A DNA stretch of 35,266 nucleotides, from the NCBI GenBank assembly GCA_964370215.1, contig CAYJIM010000018.1, positions 1 to 35,266 on the forward strand. Direction: 5' to 3'. Position 1 is the stretch's first letter; each line of letters begins with the position of its first letter. The notes beneath the pieces are model-generated. The model saw only the letters and a list, made by a program, of their open reading frames with translations, was not told the DNA's origin and ran no database searches. This document shows, piece by piece, positions 8,286 to 15,514 of the stretch. Source of the DNA: Massiliimalia sp964370215. GTDB lineage: Bacteria; Bacillota; Clostridia; Oscillospirales; Ruminococcaceae. Made by a program: the position numbers and the translations under genes.

Positions 8286-8312
8286 GTAGGGACAGGCTTC
8301 CATGCCTGTCCG
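8286..8312 (+). repeat. GTAGGG-type palindromic repeat, copy 3
   Basis: GTAGG leads into GGACAGGC (8290-8297), loop TTCCAT, GCCTGTCC (8304-8311) and G. It differs from copy 2 in both arms, yet pairing is kept. Confidence 0.6.
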
Positions 8313-8327
8313 CTGTTCATGGCATGC

Positions 8328-8362
8328 AAAAATGGATTTGATCCATGATCACATCCATTTTT
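8328..8362 (+). terminator. Long terminator-like hairpin before the coat genes
   Basis: AAAAATGGAT (8328-8337) pairs with ATCCATTTTT (8353-8362). Inside it TGATC (8339-8343) pairs with GATCA (8347-8351), leaving only a T/C mismatch. The A-rich and T-rich ends suggest function on either strand. It insulates the coat genes from upstream transcription. Confidence 0.55.
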
Positions 8363-8366
8363 GGTT

Positions 8367-8395
8367 GTATAACCGTTGTTCCTTTCGGGTACACT
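8367..8395 (+). promoter_or_regulatory. Possible sigma-E-like sporulation promoter
   Basis: GTATAAC (8367-8373), 14 nt, GGTACACT (8388-8395). This resembles the Bacillus sigma-E pattern (KMATATT, about 14 nt, CATACANT) and lies just upstream of two spore-coat-like genes. The match is partial, and placement relies on the gene context. Confidence 0.35.
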
Positions 8396-8429
8396 GTTGT
8401 TGTAAAAACCTGAAAGGATGTGGCTCTTC

Positions 8430-8612
8430 ATGGAATTGACGGTCTATGAACTGGAAAATATCAGAAAACAACTGCGCCAAGAATACCTTGCCATTCGAAA
8501 GTACAAGCAGTATGCCGCACGTTGCAATGATCCGCAACTGAAACAAAATTGCCATAAAATGGCGGCAAAGCATCAACAACATTACATTTCCCTGCTTGGC
8601 GAATTGCATTGA
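8430..8612 (+). CDS. Small spore-coat-associated-like protein
   Basis: A 60-residue, wholly helical, charged protein rich in Lys, Gln, His and Tyr (for example IRKYKQYAARC and KHQQHYISLL). It has no signal peptide or membrane segment. Its style, and its place 8 bp ahead of a CotF-like gene, resemble the small partners found beside CotF genes in spore-forming Clostridia, but I do not recognise a named family. An in-frame ATG at 8418 overlaps the ribosome site GAAAGGATG. ATG 8430 is preferred, with AAAGGA ending 11 nt before it. A helical oligomer in the spore coat is the inferred role. Confidence 0.6.
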   Translation: MELTVYELENIRKQLRQEYLAIRKYKQYAARCNDPQLKQNCHKMAAKHQQHYISLLGELH

Positions 8613-8620
8613 GGTGAATC

Positions 8621-8902
8621 ATGGAAAAAGATTTTTTAACCGATGAATGGATGTTGCAGGATGTGCTCATGACAGAGGAATATCTCTCTCACCTTTACCA
8701 GTTTTGTGCAGTGCAAGCGAAGAGTACGACGGCAAGACAAGGCAACATCGAGCGGATGAATGGCACATTGGAACTGGCCAAAGAGATACAAACCGAAATG
8801 GAAAAGCGTGGCTGGGCGGAAGCCGGTTGGCAGGCAGACGACACAAAAATCGGCGAGGTACAGAGTTTTGCGGAACAGCTATCCGGGCAAGAGCATCAAT
8901 AA
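8621..8902 (+). CDS. CotF-like spore coat protein
   Basis: A 93-residue protein resembling the Coat F domain: an N-terminal TDEWMLQDVLMTEEYLSHLY helix, then a polar helix, then MEKRGW near residue 66. The last is reminiscent of the Met-x-x-x-Gly-Trp/Tyr end of the CotF helical bundle. The family is found in coats of Bacillus and Clostridia spores. GAGGTG precedes the ATG at 8621, and the gene is 8 bp after its small partner. Its last 7 bp overlap the 3' end of convergent ylbJ. The terminator for this unit lies inside the ylbJ coding end. Confidence 0.65.
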   Translation: MEKDFLTDEWMLQDVLMTEEYLSHLYQFCAVQAKSTTARQGNIERMNGTLELAKEIQTEMEKRGWAEAGWQADDTKIGEVQSFAEQLSGQEHQ

Positions 8903-9981
8903 TCATGAGACAAACAGGTCGAGTAATCTTTATTCGATCTGTTTATTTTTTTATCAAACAACAGCAACAACATGCAACAGAGTAGCAACAACAATGTGGC
9001 ATAAATTGGATTTTGACTGCCGGTGTCGGTGACGAGTTTTGGTGTCGTAGAAAAACAGGAGAGTACCGGTGGAAACAGGTGGGTGACGATCCCCCAAAGC
9101 AGCAGACAAATGCCGGTGAATAGCAGGCGATAACATAAAAAAGGCAGGTATTGCATGCTGCCACCCGATAGTGCCAACAGCTGCATATGCACACAAAGTC
9201 CGCCAAATGCGGTAAAGGCAACGACAGCAAAGGGTTGAAAGAAGACGGGGAGGGAGGCTGTGAGTTGGCTGCCTGCCGTGACTTCTAGCAATCCTTTGAT
9301 GAAGAGCAGTACCGTATCGGATAGAGGAAGGGCATCCAAAAAGGCAAAGAGACCACAAAACAACAGTACAAACCCACAGATGACACCCATCTGTACCGTG
9401 CTGTTACGTGTCGCGGAAACCAATGTACGAGAGAACGGCGGTGGTTCCTTGATGATCACATCGCTTTGACAGTGGACAAAGCGCCCAAGACCTGTGAAAA
9501 AAGCAATGGCGATGGCGACGATGACCTGTATGCTATACAATAGCACCCCGAGCCAGACATTTTGCCACAGTACACGGGCAACTCCGCTGATTAAAAAAGC
9601 GGGGCTTGTCATAATGCAAAAGCGCAGTAAAAAATTGGCATCCTGTTTTGTGATCATTTGTTTTTGATGGGCATCGGCAATCAGTTTTACCCCGATGGGG
9701 TAACCGCCCACCATGCCGAGCAAAAAGATATAGCCAAAGTATGGGTCGATGTGTAGCAGGTGACGGCAAAACCATGCCAATGGCTTTGGGGGTGACAAAC
9801 GTTGCAATAGCGGTTGCAACAGCTCTGACAACACCAAAAATATAAACAGGGAGGGAATCAATACCTGTAGGCAAAGTGCCACCCCCATCGAAACACCGAC
9901 TGCCACCGTTTGTGACCAAAAAAGGCAGGCGAAAAACAATAAGACCAAGACAAGGCATAGAAAAAAATCACGCCGTTTCAA
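8896..9981 (-). CDS. ylbJ: Sporulation integral membrane protein YlbJ
   Basis: The only minus-strand gene, of about 361 residues with roughly eight hydrophobic segments. It has the nucleoside-transporter-gate style of YlbJ; the phrase LGMVGGYPIGVKLIAD is typical, as is MTSPAFLISGV. In Bacillus YlbJ is made in the mother cell under sigma-E and is needed for spore cortex. The TTG at 9981 is chosen because GGAGG lies 7 nt upstream of it. The ATG at 9999 has no site, and the ATG at 9987 is only 1 nt from GGAGG. The gene is divergent from yqfC-yqfD, another sporulation pair, and overlaps the coat gene by 7 bp at its 3' end. Confidence 0.88.
   Translation of the reverse strand: MKRRDFFLCLVLVLLFFACLFWSQTVAVGVSMGVALCLQVLIPSLFIFLVLSELLQPLLQRLSPPKPLAWFCRHLLHIDPYFGYIFLLGMVGGYPIGVKLIADAHQKQMITKQDANFLLRFCIMTSPAFLISGVARVLWQNVWLGVLLYSIQVIVAIAIAFFTGLGRFVHCQSDVIIKEPPPFSRTLVSATRNSTVQMGVICGFVLLFCGLFAFLDALPLSDTVLLFIKGLLEVTAGSQLTASLPVFFQPFAVVAFTAFGGLCVHMQLLALSGGSMQYLPFLCYRLLFTGICLLLWGIVTHLFPPVLSCFSTTPKLVTDTGSQNPIYATLLLLLCCMLLLLFDKKINRSNKDYSTCLSHDY
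8912..8954 (+). terminator. Terminator of the coat-gene pair, inside the ylbJ 3' end
   Basis: A 15-bp stem, 8912-8926 against 8930-8944, with loop TCT and two G-U wobbles, followed by ATTTTTTTAT. It is oriented for plus-strand transcripts. It is read on the other strand as the last codons of ylbJ. Confidence 0.75.
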
Positions 9982-10060
9982 ATTCATTCCTCCAATCATA
10001 AGACACCATCAAAAATCATATAGTGTAGCATTCTATACTTATGTCCATGGGAGGTTTGTC
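9982..10060. promoter_or_regulatory. Divergent ylbJ / yqfCD promoter region
   Basis: The short gap between two divergent sporulation units. It has an inverted repeat TATAG (10019-10023) / CTATA (10033-10037). A plus-strand element CATATAG (10017-10023) ahead of TATACTTA (10034-10041) resembles sigma-E boxes, with a short spacer. A shared sigma-E control region is inferred from gene identity. Confidence 0.35.
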
Positions 10061-10336
10061 ATGCCGAATCGAGAATCATTTTCCGACTATGCCAAACAGT
10101 TTGAACGTCCCACCCAAACACCACGCATCACACTGGAGGGCAATCACCAAGTGACAGTGGAAGGGTATCAGCGTATCTTACAATACGATGCCGATTGTTT
10201 GGTATTGGCATTAAAGTCGGTTGCCATTCAAATTTGTGGGGTGGATCTTGTCATCGAACAATTCACCAAAGATGTATTGGTGGTCAAGGGAAACTTTACC
10301 GGTGTGGAGTATCGGGGTCTGGAGGAACAATCGTGA
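10061..10336 (+). CDS. yqfC: Sporulation protein YqfC
   Basis: A 91-residue protein of the YqfC/YabP family. It has a basic, disordered N terminus followed by a small beta-rich domain (PRITLEGNHQVTVEGYQRILQYDADCLVL) ending in a VKGNFTGVEYRGLEEQ strand. The family is conserved in endospore formers and under sigma-E control in Bacillus; its biochemical role is not known. GGGAGG (10049-10054) precedes ATG 10061. It overlaps yqfD by 4 bp, the usual pairing in spore formers, so the two products are probably made together. Confidence 0.9.
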   Translation: MPNRESFSDYAKQFERPTQTPRITLEGNHQVTVEGYQRILQYDADCLVLALKSVAIQICGVDLVIEQFTKDVLVVKGNFTGVEYRGLEEQS

Positions 10337-11487
10337 TCAAGTTTTTACGGTGGTGCAAAGGGTATGTGCGGTTTGAAGCGGAGGTTGCTGATTTGACCGG
10401 TGGCATTCACCAAATGCGCAAAGAAGGGATTCGGGTATGGCGATTGGCCGCCAACGGCCCTTTTTTGGCAGGGTATGTGAGAGCCTCTCATTATCGACGG
10501 CTTGCCAAACTCCTGCACCGATATGGTGGACGTATCAAGGTGGTCAAGCGTAAGGGCTTGCCGTTTTTCACCTTTCGTCATCGCAGACGCTGGGGGTTTG
10601 TGGTAGGCTGCGTGGTGGCGACTGCCTTTTTGGGGTACACACAGCTCTTTTTGTGGGACATCCGCATTGCAGAGGAGGGGACAGCCGAAGACCGACAGGC
10701 ATTACAGGCGTTGCTTACCGCACATGGAGTGGTGAAAGGTGCTTTGCTTTCTGAACTGCATGCACCGATGCTACAGGAGCAGATGATGCTTGCAAACAAA
10801 GAGTTTGCTTGGATTGCCCTCAATTTTTCGGGCACGGTGGTAGAGGTGGAGTTTCAACCTAGAGACCAGCAACCGACGTTGTACCCAGACACCCCTTGTG
10901 ATGTGGTGGCGAAGAAAGCCGGACAGATCCGCTATGTGGAGGCATTGTATGGTACCGAAGTGGTCAAAGAGGGGGAAGTGGTCCTGCCGGGAGATTTGTT
11001 GATCAGCTCTATTGTGGTGGGGGACCATGATCCGATTCATGCAGGGGGGCGGGTGCTCGCTGAAACCATCGACCAACAGACTCGTCAATTTTCCTTGACA
11101 CAGCAGGAAAAATCCTTCACCGGAAAGCAACAATTTCGACTGACGATTTCCTTTTTCGGGGTGACCTTTCCCATCTGGGATCATCCGCCCGAGGCGCTCT
11201 TTGAAACGACGACCAAACGAAAGGAGGTGTCCTTGTTTGGCAGTATTTTGCCAATATGGATAGAGATCGACACCTTTTCAATCTATGAATGGGTGACGGT
11301 GCAGTACACCGAAGAGGAGGCAAAGCAGTGGCTTTTGGATGCGTTTTTGCAATATGAGAAGGAGGTGTTGTCAGAGGCGACACTGCTCTCTTACAAGGAA
11401 GAGCTACAAACGACCGACGGGATCTGTAGCATGACAAGAATTTACCGATTAGAAGAGGATATTGCGGTAAAGCAATTGGCACAGTAA
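10333..11487 (+). CDS. yqfD: Sporulation protein YqfD
   Basis: A 384-residue protein starting at GTG 10333, with GGAGGA at 10321-10326; the upstream open frame inside yqfC is not used. It has a basic N-terminal region, a single membrane segment around residues 85-105 (after FRHRRRW), and a large domain outside the cytosol with beta-strand repeats of the kind shared with YqfD and stage IV proteins (for example DICDVVAKKAGQI-like strands). In Bacillus it is a sigma-E regulon membrane protein linked to spore formation. It forms an operon with yqfC and usually precedes phoH, as here. A new promoter appears in the 244-bp gap after it. Confidence 0.9.
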   Translation: MIKFLRWCKGYVRFEAEVADLTGGIHQMRKEGIRVWRLAANGPFLAGYVRASHYRRLAKLLHRYGGRIKVVKRKGLPFFTFRHRRRWGFVVGCVVATAFLGYTQLFLWDIRIAEEGTAEDRQALQALLTAHGVVKGALLSELHAPMLQEQMMLANKEFAWIALNFSGTVVEVEFQPRDQQPTLYPDTPCDVVAKKAGQIRYVEALYGTEVVKEGEVVLPGDLLISSIVVGDHDPIHAGGRVLAETIDQQTRQFSLTQQEKSFTGKQQFRLTISFFGVTFPIWDHPPEALFETTTKRKEVSLFGSILPIWIEIDTFSIYEWVTVQYTEEEAKQWLLDAFLQYEKEVLSEATLLSYKEELQTTDGICSMTRIYRLEEDIAVKQLAQ

Positions 11488-11549
11488 AGGAATGACTGAA
11501 AATAGATGATATTTTGTTGAAAATACATAGATACAAATTCCTTCAAATA

Positions 11550-11558
11550 TGGTATAAT
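11550..11558 (+). promoter_or_regulatory. Extended -10 promoter upstream of phoH
   Basis: TGG followed by TATAAT (11553-11558), a perfect extended -10. The -35 is weak (GATACA at 11530-11535, 17-bp spacer). Transcription would begin near 11565 and leave a leader of about 165 nt before phoH. A second weaker pair, TTGTGG (11658-11663) / TATGAT (11682-11687), lies nearer the gene. Confidence 0.6.
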
Positions 11559-11564
11559 ATCCTT

Positions 11565-11731
11565 ACATTGGGATATTGTTGTTTGGGTGCTTTATTGAAC
11601 TGTAAACAGCAACCCCAAAGCCATTGCAGCCATAGGATTGATTCTTTTGAAGAACGGTTGTGGCGTGATGGTAATCATAGGTATGATGGATCAACACTTG
11701 GGGAAAATAAAAACATTGAGGGGAAAACTGC
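11565..11731 (+). other. Structured 5' leader of the phoH operon
   Basis: About 165 nt with no convincing gene. A hairpin pairs TTTGGGTGCT (11582-11591) with AGCA..CCCAAA (11608-11619), with a 2-nt bulge. A smaller ATCAT-AGGT-ATGAT hairpin lies at 11674-11687. AATATCC (11556-11562) can pair with GGATATT (11571-11577) across the start region. No U-run terminator is present. I do not recognise a known riboswitch class. Confidence 0.35.
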
Positions 11732-12715
11732 GTGACAGAACGAGTGATTCAGATCGAAAGTGCAGAACATGTGTATGGACTGTTTGGCGATTTAGACGCC
11801 AATTTGAAAATGCTTGAAAAGCAGTATGAGGTCAGCATTGTCAATCGAGGTGGCGAGCTGAAAATTCGCGGAGAGGAAGCGGCGGTCGCCAAAACCGAGC
11901 AGGCAATTGCAGGACTATTGCTGCTCTTGCAAAAGGGCGATGCTGTCAACGACCAGAGCATACGCTATGTATGTGGTGTGGTGGAAGAGGAAAACTCCTT
12001 GCAACCGATTCGAGAATTGACGGCAAGCGACTGTATTTGTGTCACCAATGTCGGAAAGCCCGTCAAAGCAAAGACGGTCGGACAAAAACGCTACGTCGAA
12101 GCGATTGGCAAAAACACCGTGGTATTTGGTGTGGGGCCTGCTGGTACAGGTAAGACTTATTTGGCGGTGGCCATGGCGGTGCGTGCCTTTAAAGCAGGGG
12201 ATGTCGAGCGTATCATTTTGACAAGACCGGCGGTAGAAGCAGGCGAAAGTCTTGGTTTTTTGCCGGGAGACTTGCAGACAAAGGTCGACCCGTATTTGCG
12301 ACCGTTGTATGACGCGTTGTTTGAAATGCTTGGAGAAGAGAGTTTCAATCGTCAAATGGAAAAGGGCACCATTGAGGTGGCACCATTGGCGTACATGCGT
12401 GGGCGCAGTTTAAACGACTCTTTCATCATTCTCGATGAAGCACAAAACACGACCAGAGAACAGATGAAAATGTTTTTGACCCGTTTGGGGTTTGGATCCA
12501 AGGCGGTGGTCACCGGCGACATTACGCAGATTGACCTACCGACAACAAAAAAATCAGGGCTTGTGGATGCGGTGCGTGTCTTAAAGCATGTCGAAGACAT
12601 CAGGGTACATCGCTTTTCTGAAAAGGACGTTGTACGCAGTAAGATTGTACAAGACATCATCAAGGCATACGACAAGCATGCACAGGAATCTGAACATAGC
12701 AGTAGAACCAAATAA
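11732..12715 (+). CDS. phoH: PhoH family ATPase (YbeZ/PhoH-like)
   Basis: A 327-residue cytosolic P-loop protein. A KH-like N-terminal region of about 100 residues is followed by the ATPase domain, with Walker A GPAGTGKT (residues 135-142) and Walker B FIILDEAQN (about 232-240). The YbeZ/PhoH group is linked to RNA metabolism through its conserved neighbour ybeY, which lies directly downstream here. GTG 11732 follows GAGGGG (11718-11723) with 8-nt spacing. It leads an operon with ybeY, dgkA, era and recO. Confidence 0.93.
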   Translation: MTERVIQIESAEHVYGLFGDLDANLKMLEKQYEVSIVNRGGELKIRGEEAAVAKTEQAIAGLLLLLQKGDAVNDQSIRYVCGVVEEENSLQPIRELTASDCICVTNVGKPVKAKTVGQKRYVEAIGKNTVVFGVGPAGTGKTYLAVAMAVRAFKAGDVERIILTRPAVEAGESLGFLPGDLQTKVDPYLRPLYDALFEMLGEESFNRQMEKGTIEVAPLAYMRGRSLNDSFIILDEAQNTTREQMKMFLTRLGFGSKAVVTGDITQIDLPTTKKSGLVDAVRVLKHVEDIRVHRFSEKDVVRSKIVQDIIKAYDKHAQESEHSSRTK

Positions 12716-12765
12716 GCAATTGGCACACACACAGAGCAAGACAGCTAGAAAAAGAAGGAAAGATC

Positions 12766-13269
12766 ATGGGAAAGATAAAAGTATTGATTAAGAACGAACA
12801 AAAAGACATTAAAATTCCAACCGGTATTCGCCTATTGGTGCGTCGCTGTTGCCATGCAAGTTTGTTGCAAGAAGGTATCCATGCCGATGCAGAGGTGAGT
12901 GTCACCTTTGTCAACGACGCGCGTATTCAAGAATTGAATCGAGAATTCAGAAAGATTGACAAAGCGACCGATGTGTTATCCTTCCCATTGTTGGAGCCGG
13001 CACAGTTAGAAGCGTTGAAAAAACCGGGGCACCACGACATCGTCGCTGTAGGCGACATTGTCATTTCGGTGGAAACAGCCTACGCACAAGCTGGCAATTA
13101 CGGACACAACATTCAACGAGAAATTGGCTTTTTAACGGTACACTCGATGTTCCATTTGCTCGGCTACGACCATGAAAATGGTGGTCTGGAAGCGGTGCAG
13201 ATGCGTGAAAAAGAAGAAAGTGTACTATTGAAACTTGGCGTACCACGTGGATCCAGTTACGTGGTCTAA
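12766..13269 (+). CDS. ybeY: Endoribonuclease YbeY (rRNA maturation factor)
   Basis: A 167-residue metalloprotein that takes part in 16S rRNA 3'-end maturation and ribosome quality control. The zinc-binding motif HSMFHLLGYDH gives three histidines, H126, H130 and H136. The conserved RKIDKATDVLSFP element is near residue 65. The length is normal for the family. AAGGAAAG precedes ATG 12766. Its place between phoH and dgkA-era is the standard Firmicutes order, which ties PhoH, YbeY and Era together in late ribosome assembly. Confidence 0.94.
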   Translation: MGKIKVLIKNEQKDIKIPTGIRLLVRRCCHASLLQEGIHADAEVSVTFVNDARIQELNREFRKIDKATDVLSFPLLEPAQLEALKKPGHHDIVAVGDIVISVETAYAQAGNYGHNIQREIGFLTVHSMFHLLGYDHENGGLEAVQMREKEESVLLKLGVPRGSSYVV

Positions 13270-13281
13270 GGAGAAGAAAGA

Positions 13282-13800
13282 TTGTCATTGAAAAAAACTC
13301 GACATACCAAAACGGGTTTTGAGACATATCATAAAAAACGATGGTACAGTAGTTTTTATCATGCAGGGCACGGGGTGTGGCATGCCATCGAGGCGGAGCG
13401 CAATGTGCGTATCCACCTCGTGGTGGCCGCTTTTGTGCTACAAGGGGCCGGGTTGTATCGGTTGCCATTGGCGCATTATCCGGTGCTTTTTTTGAGCATT
13501 GGGATGGTGCTTTCACTGGAACTTTTCAATACTGCGGTAGAAGCGGTGGTGGATCTACACGGCAAACGCCATACAGTATTTGGGCGCATTGCAAAGGACA
13601 CTGCGGCAGGTGCTGTATTGGTATCGGCAGTGGTTGCCGTTGGTGTAGGGATTTCGCTGTTTTCTGAAATCGACCGATGGATCTTTGTAGTCCATACCCT
13701 TTGTGCAGACCCCCTACGACTGACATTGTTGACAACCCAGCTATTTGTTGGGGGCTTTTTTATCTTTGGGTGGCGGTCATCCAAAGAGGACAAGGAATAA
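13282..13800 (+). CDS. dgkA: Diacylglycerol/undecaprenol kinase
   Basis: A 172-residue membrane kinase of the DgkA family. Gram-positive members mainly phosphorylate undecaprenol and so recycle the lipid carrier of peptidoglycan. Active-site motifs are EAERNVRIH (about 38-46), ELFNTAVEAVVDL (about 79-91) and AKDTAAGAVLV (about 104-114). It starts at TTG 13282 with AAGGAG (13269-13274) 7 nt upstream. It is longer than the usual 120-135 residues because of an extra C-terminal hydrophobic segment (TTQLFVGGFFIFGW). It sits between ybeY and era, as in many Firmicutes. Confidence 0.9.
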   Translation: MSLKKTRHTKTGFETYHKKRWYSSFYHAGHGVWHAIEAERNVRIHLVVAAFVLQGAGLYRLPLAHYPVLFLSIGMVLSLELFNTAVEAVVDLHGKRHTVFGRIAKDTAAGAVLVSAVVAVGVGISLFSEIDRWIFVVHTLCADPLRLTLLTTQLFVGGFFIFGWRSSKEDKE

Positions 13801-13814
13801 GAGGAGTTAGCAAA

Positions 13815-14720
13815 TTGAAAATAGAAGAGACAAAGAGTGGGTTTATTTCCATTGTTGGTAAACCAAATGTGGGAAAATCATCGCTTTTGAATGCCCTGCT
13901 CGGGGAAAAGGTGGCCATTGTTACAGCAAAGCCACAAACCACCAGAACCAAAATCACAGGGGTGTACACCGAGGGGATGAGTCAATATATTTTTATTGAT
14001 ACCCCAGGACTGCATCAGGCCAAAACAAAATTGGGCGACCACATGGTCAAAGCGGTCAACACCTCGTTGCGTGAAATTGACGTGGTGCTTTTGGTGATGG
14101 AACCGTTTGGTGCTGTCAAACCGGCGGAAGAGGATCTGATTGCCGCAATCAAAAAACAGCGTTTGCCGGCGGTACTGGTCATCAACAAAATCGATTTGGT
14201 CGCCGACAAGGAAAAATTGATGGATCGTATCACCGAGCTGTCTGCGTTGCATCAATTCGATGCCATTGTGCCGATCAGTGTCACCAAAGGGGACGGCGTG
14301 GACGCAGTGATGAAAGAGGTGTCAAAACATCTGGTAGAAGGCCCACATTTCTTCCCGTCTGACACCTTGACCGACCAACCGGAACGGGTATTGATGGCAG
14401 AACTGATCCGTGAGAAGATTCTGTTGCAAATGCAACAGGAAATTCCGCATGGGACAGCGGTTGTCATTGAAAAAATGAAGGAACGTTCCAATGGGATTGT
14501 CGATATGGACGCTACCATTTACTGTGAGCGTGATACCCACAAGGGAATGCTCATTGGCAAAAAGGGGCAGACGCTCAAACGCATCGCCTCCGCTGCAAGA
14601 CAGGATATGGAAACCTTTTTGGGCACCAAAGTCAACCTGCAATGTTGGGTCAAAGTCAAGGAAGACTGGCGCAACCGTGATGGATTTATCAGTAATTTTG
14701 GCTTGTCGATGAAAGAGTAG
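13815..14720 (+). CDS. era: GTPase Era
   Basis: A 301-residue GTPase that binds 16S rRNA near its 3' end during 30S assembly. The GTPase motifs are G1 GKPNVGKS (residues 15-22), G3 DTPG and G4 NKID. The C-terminal KH domain is marked by GMLIGKKGQTLKRI and ends with KVKEDWRN. An open frame continues upstream into dgkA, but TTG 13815 is preceded by GAGGAG (13801-13806) at 8 nt and opens directly onto the conserved SGFISIVGKPNVGKS. It is followed 6 bp later by recO. Confidence 0.96.
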   Translation: MKIEETKSGFISIVGKPNVGKSSLLNALLGEKVAIVTAKPQTTRTKITGVYTEGMSQYIFIDTPGLHQAKTKLGDHMVKAVNTSLREIDVVLLVMEPFGAVKPAEEDLIAAIKKQRLPAVLVINKIDLVADKEKLMDRITELSALHQFDAIVPISVTKGDGVDAVMKEVSKHLVEGPHFFPSDTLTDQPERVLMAELIREKILLQMQQEIPHGTAVVIEKMKERSNGIVDMDATIYCERDTHKGMLIGKKGQTLKRIASAARQDMETFLGTKVNLQCWVKVKEDWRNRDGFISNFGLSMKE

Positions 14721-14726
14721 GAAGTC

Positions 14727-15497
14727 ATGCAAATCAAAACAACGGGACTGATTTTACGCCAGCGTCCGATTGGCGAATATGATGCCATTGTCACGATTCT
14801 GACCAAGGATTACGGACTGATTGATGCAACCGCCAACGGGGTCAAACGCATCAAAAGCAGTCTTGCCGGCGGACTACAACTGCTTGTTTTTGCAGAAGTC
14901 TGCCTTTATAAGGGAAAAAAATATTACTCGGTCAACAGTGCCGTCACCCAGCGGAGTTTTTACGATCTGCGTTTGGATGTCGAAAAGCTGGCGCTGGCCT
15001 CCTATTTTTGTGAGTTGACCAGAGTTTTGGTGCCCGAAGGGGAACAACATACTTGGGTGTTTTTGCGATTATTGCTAAACACCCTTGCTTTTTTGGAAAC
15101 GGGGGAACGGGCATTGTTGCAACTCAAAGCACTTTATGAACTGCGCTTGTTGTCACTTGCAGGGTTTATGCCGGACTTGGTGGCGTGTCGGATCTGTGGC
15201 ACTTTTGAGGATGAAAAGATGGTGTTTGACCCATTGACGGCAACCCTTTCCTGTGGTGCCTGTCACGGTGAAGGGGACGTGGTGTCGCCGGCAGTCTTGC
15301 GGGGAATGCGCCACATCGTCTACGCCGATGATGCAAAGCTCTTTTCCTTTAAACTGACAGGAGATTCGCTGTGGCAGTTGTGTCAAGTGGTGGAGCATTA
15401 CCTGACAGTGCATGTCGAGCGCCGTTTCAAATCGCTGTCGATGTTTTGGCAGTTGCACCAAACCCTTCACACCACACAAGAAGGGCAACAAGAATAA
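14727..15497 (+). CDS. recO: DNA repair protein RecO
   Basis: A 256-residue recombination mediator that loads RecA on gapped DNA together with RecF and RecR. The N-terminal OB fold holds TTGLILRQRPIGEYDAIVTIL and the following GVKRIKSSLAG. The C-terminal helical part has a four-cysteine zinc site, CRIC (about 154-157) and CGAC (about 176-179). The ATG at 14727 lies 6 bp after the era stop. The era-recO pair is standard in Firmicutes. It ends 17 bp ahead of mutS2. Confidence 0.93.
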   Translation: MQIKTTGLILRQRPIGEYDAIVTILTKDYGLIDATANGVKRIKSSLAGGLQLLVFAEVCLYKGKKYYSVNSAVTQRSFYDLRLDVEKLALASYFCELTRVLVPEGEQHTWVFLRLLLNTLAFLETGERALLQLKALYELRLLSLAGFMPDLVACRICGTFEDEKMVFDPLTATLSCGACHGEGDVVSPAVLRGMRHIVYADDAKLFSFKLTGDSLWQLCQVVEHYLTVHVERRFKSLSMFWQLHQTLHTTQEGQQE

Positions 15498-15514
15498 ATG
15501 AGGAAGAACCAAGC

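Larger units (their letters stand above)
7924..8429. other. Gene-free region of palindromic repeats and terminators
   Basis: About 500 bp with no credible gene. From left to right it holds a small GC hairpin next to the trpS stop (GCGCG-tagca-CGCGC, 7930-7944), a two-hairpin dispersed repeat (8014-8069), a TTGCC/GGCAA hairpin (8072-8085), a terminator (8105-8136), three GTAGGG-type palindromes (8167-8312), a second terminator-like hairpin (8328-8362) and a possible sporulation promoter (8367-8395). Short open frames here consist of repeat sequence and lack ribosome binding sites. Confidence 0.7.

Noticed and set aside
8167..8312. Possible CRISPR array because of spaced palindromes
   Set aside because: Units are degenerate, in mixed orientation and irregularly spaced, and no cas gene is nearby.
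8072..8341. An 89-codon open frame in the repeat region after trpS
   Set aside because: It is made of terminator and palindromic repeats and lacks a ribosome site.
11514..11735. A 73-codon open frame in the phoH leader
   Set aside because: It has no ribosome site, covers the promoter itself and has no protein-like pattern; the leader is better read as untranslated.
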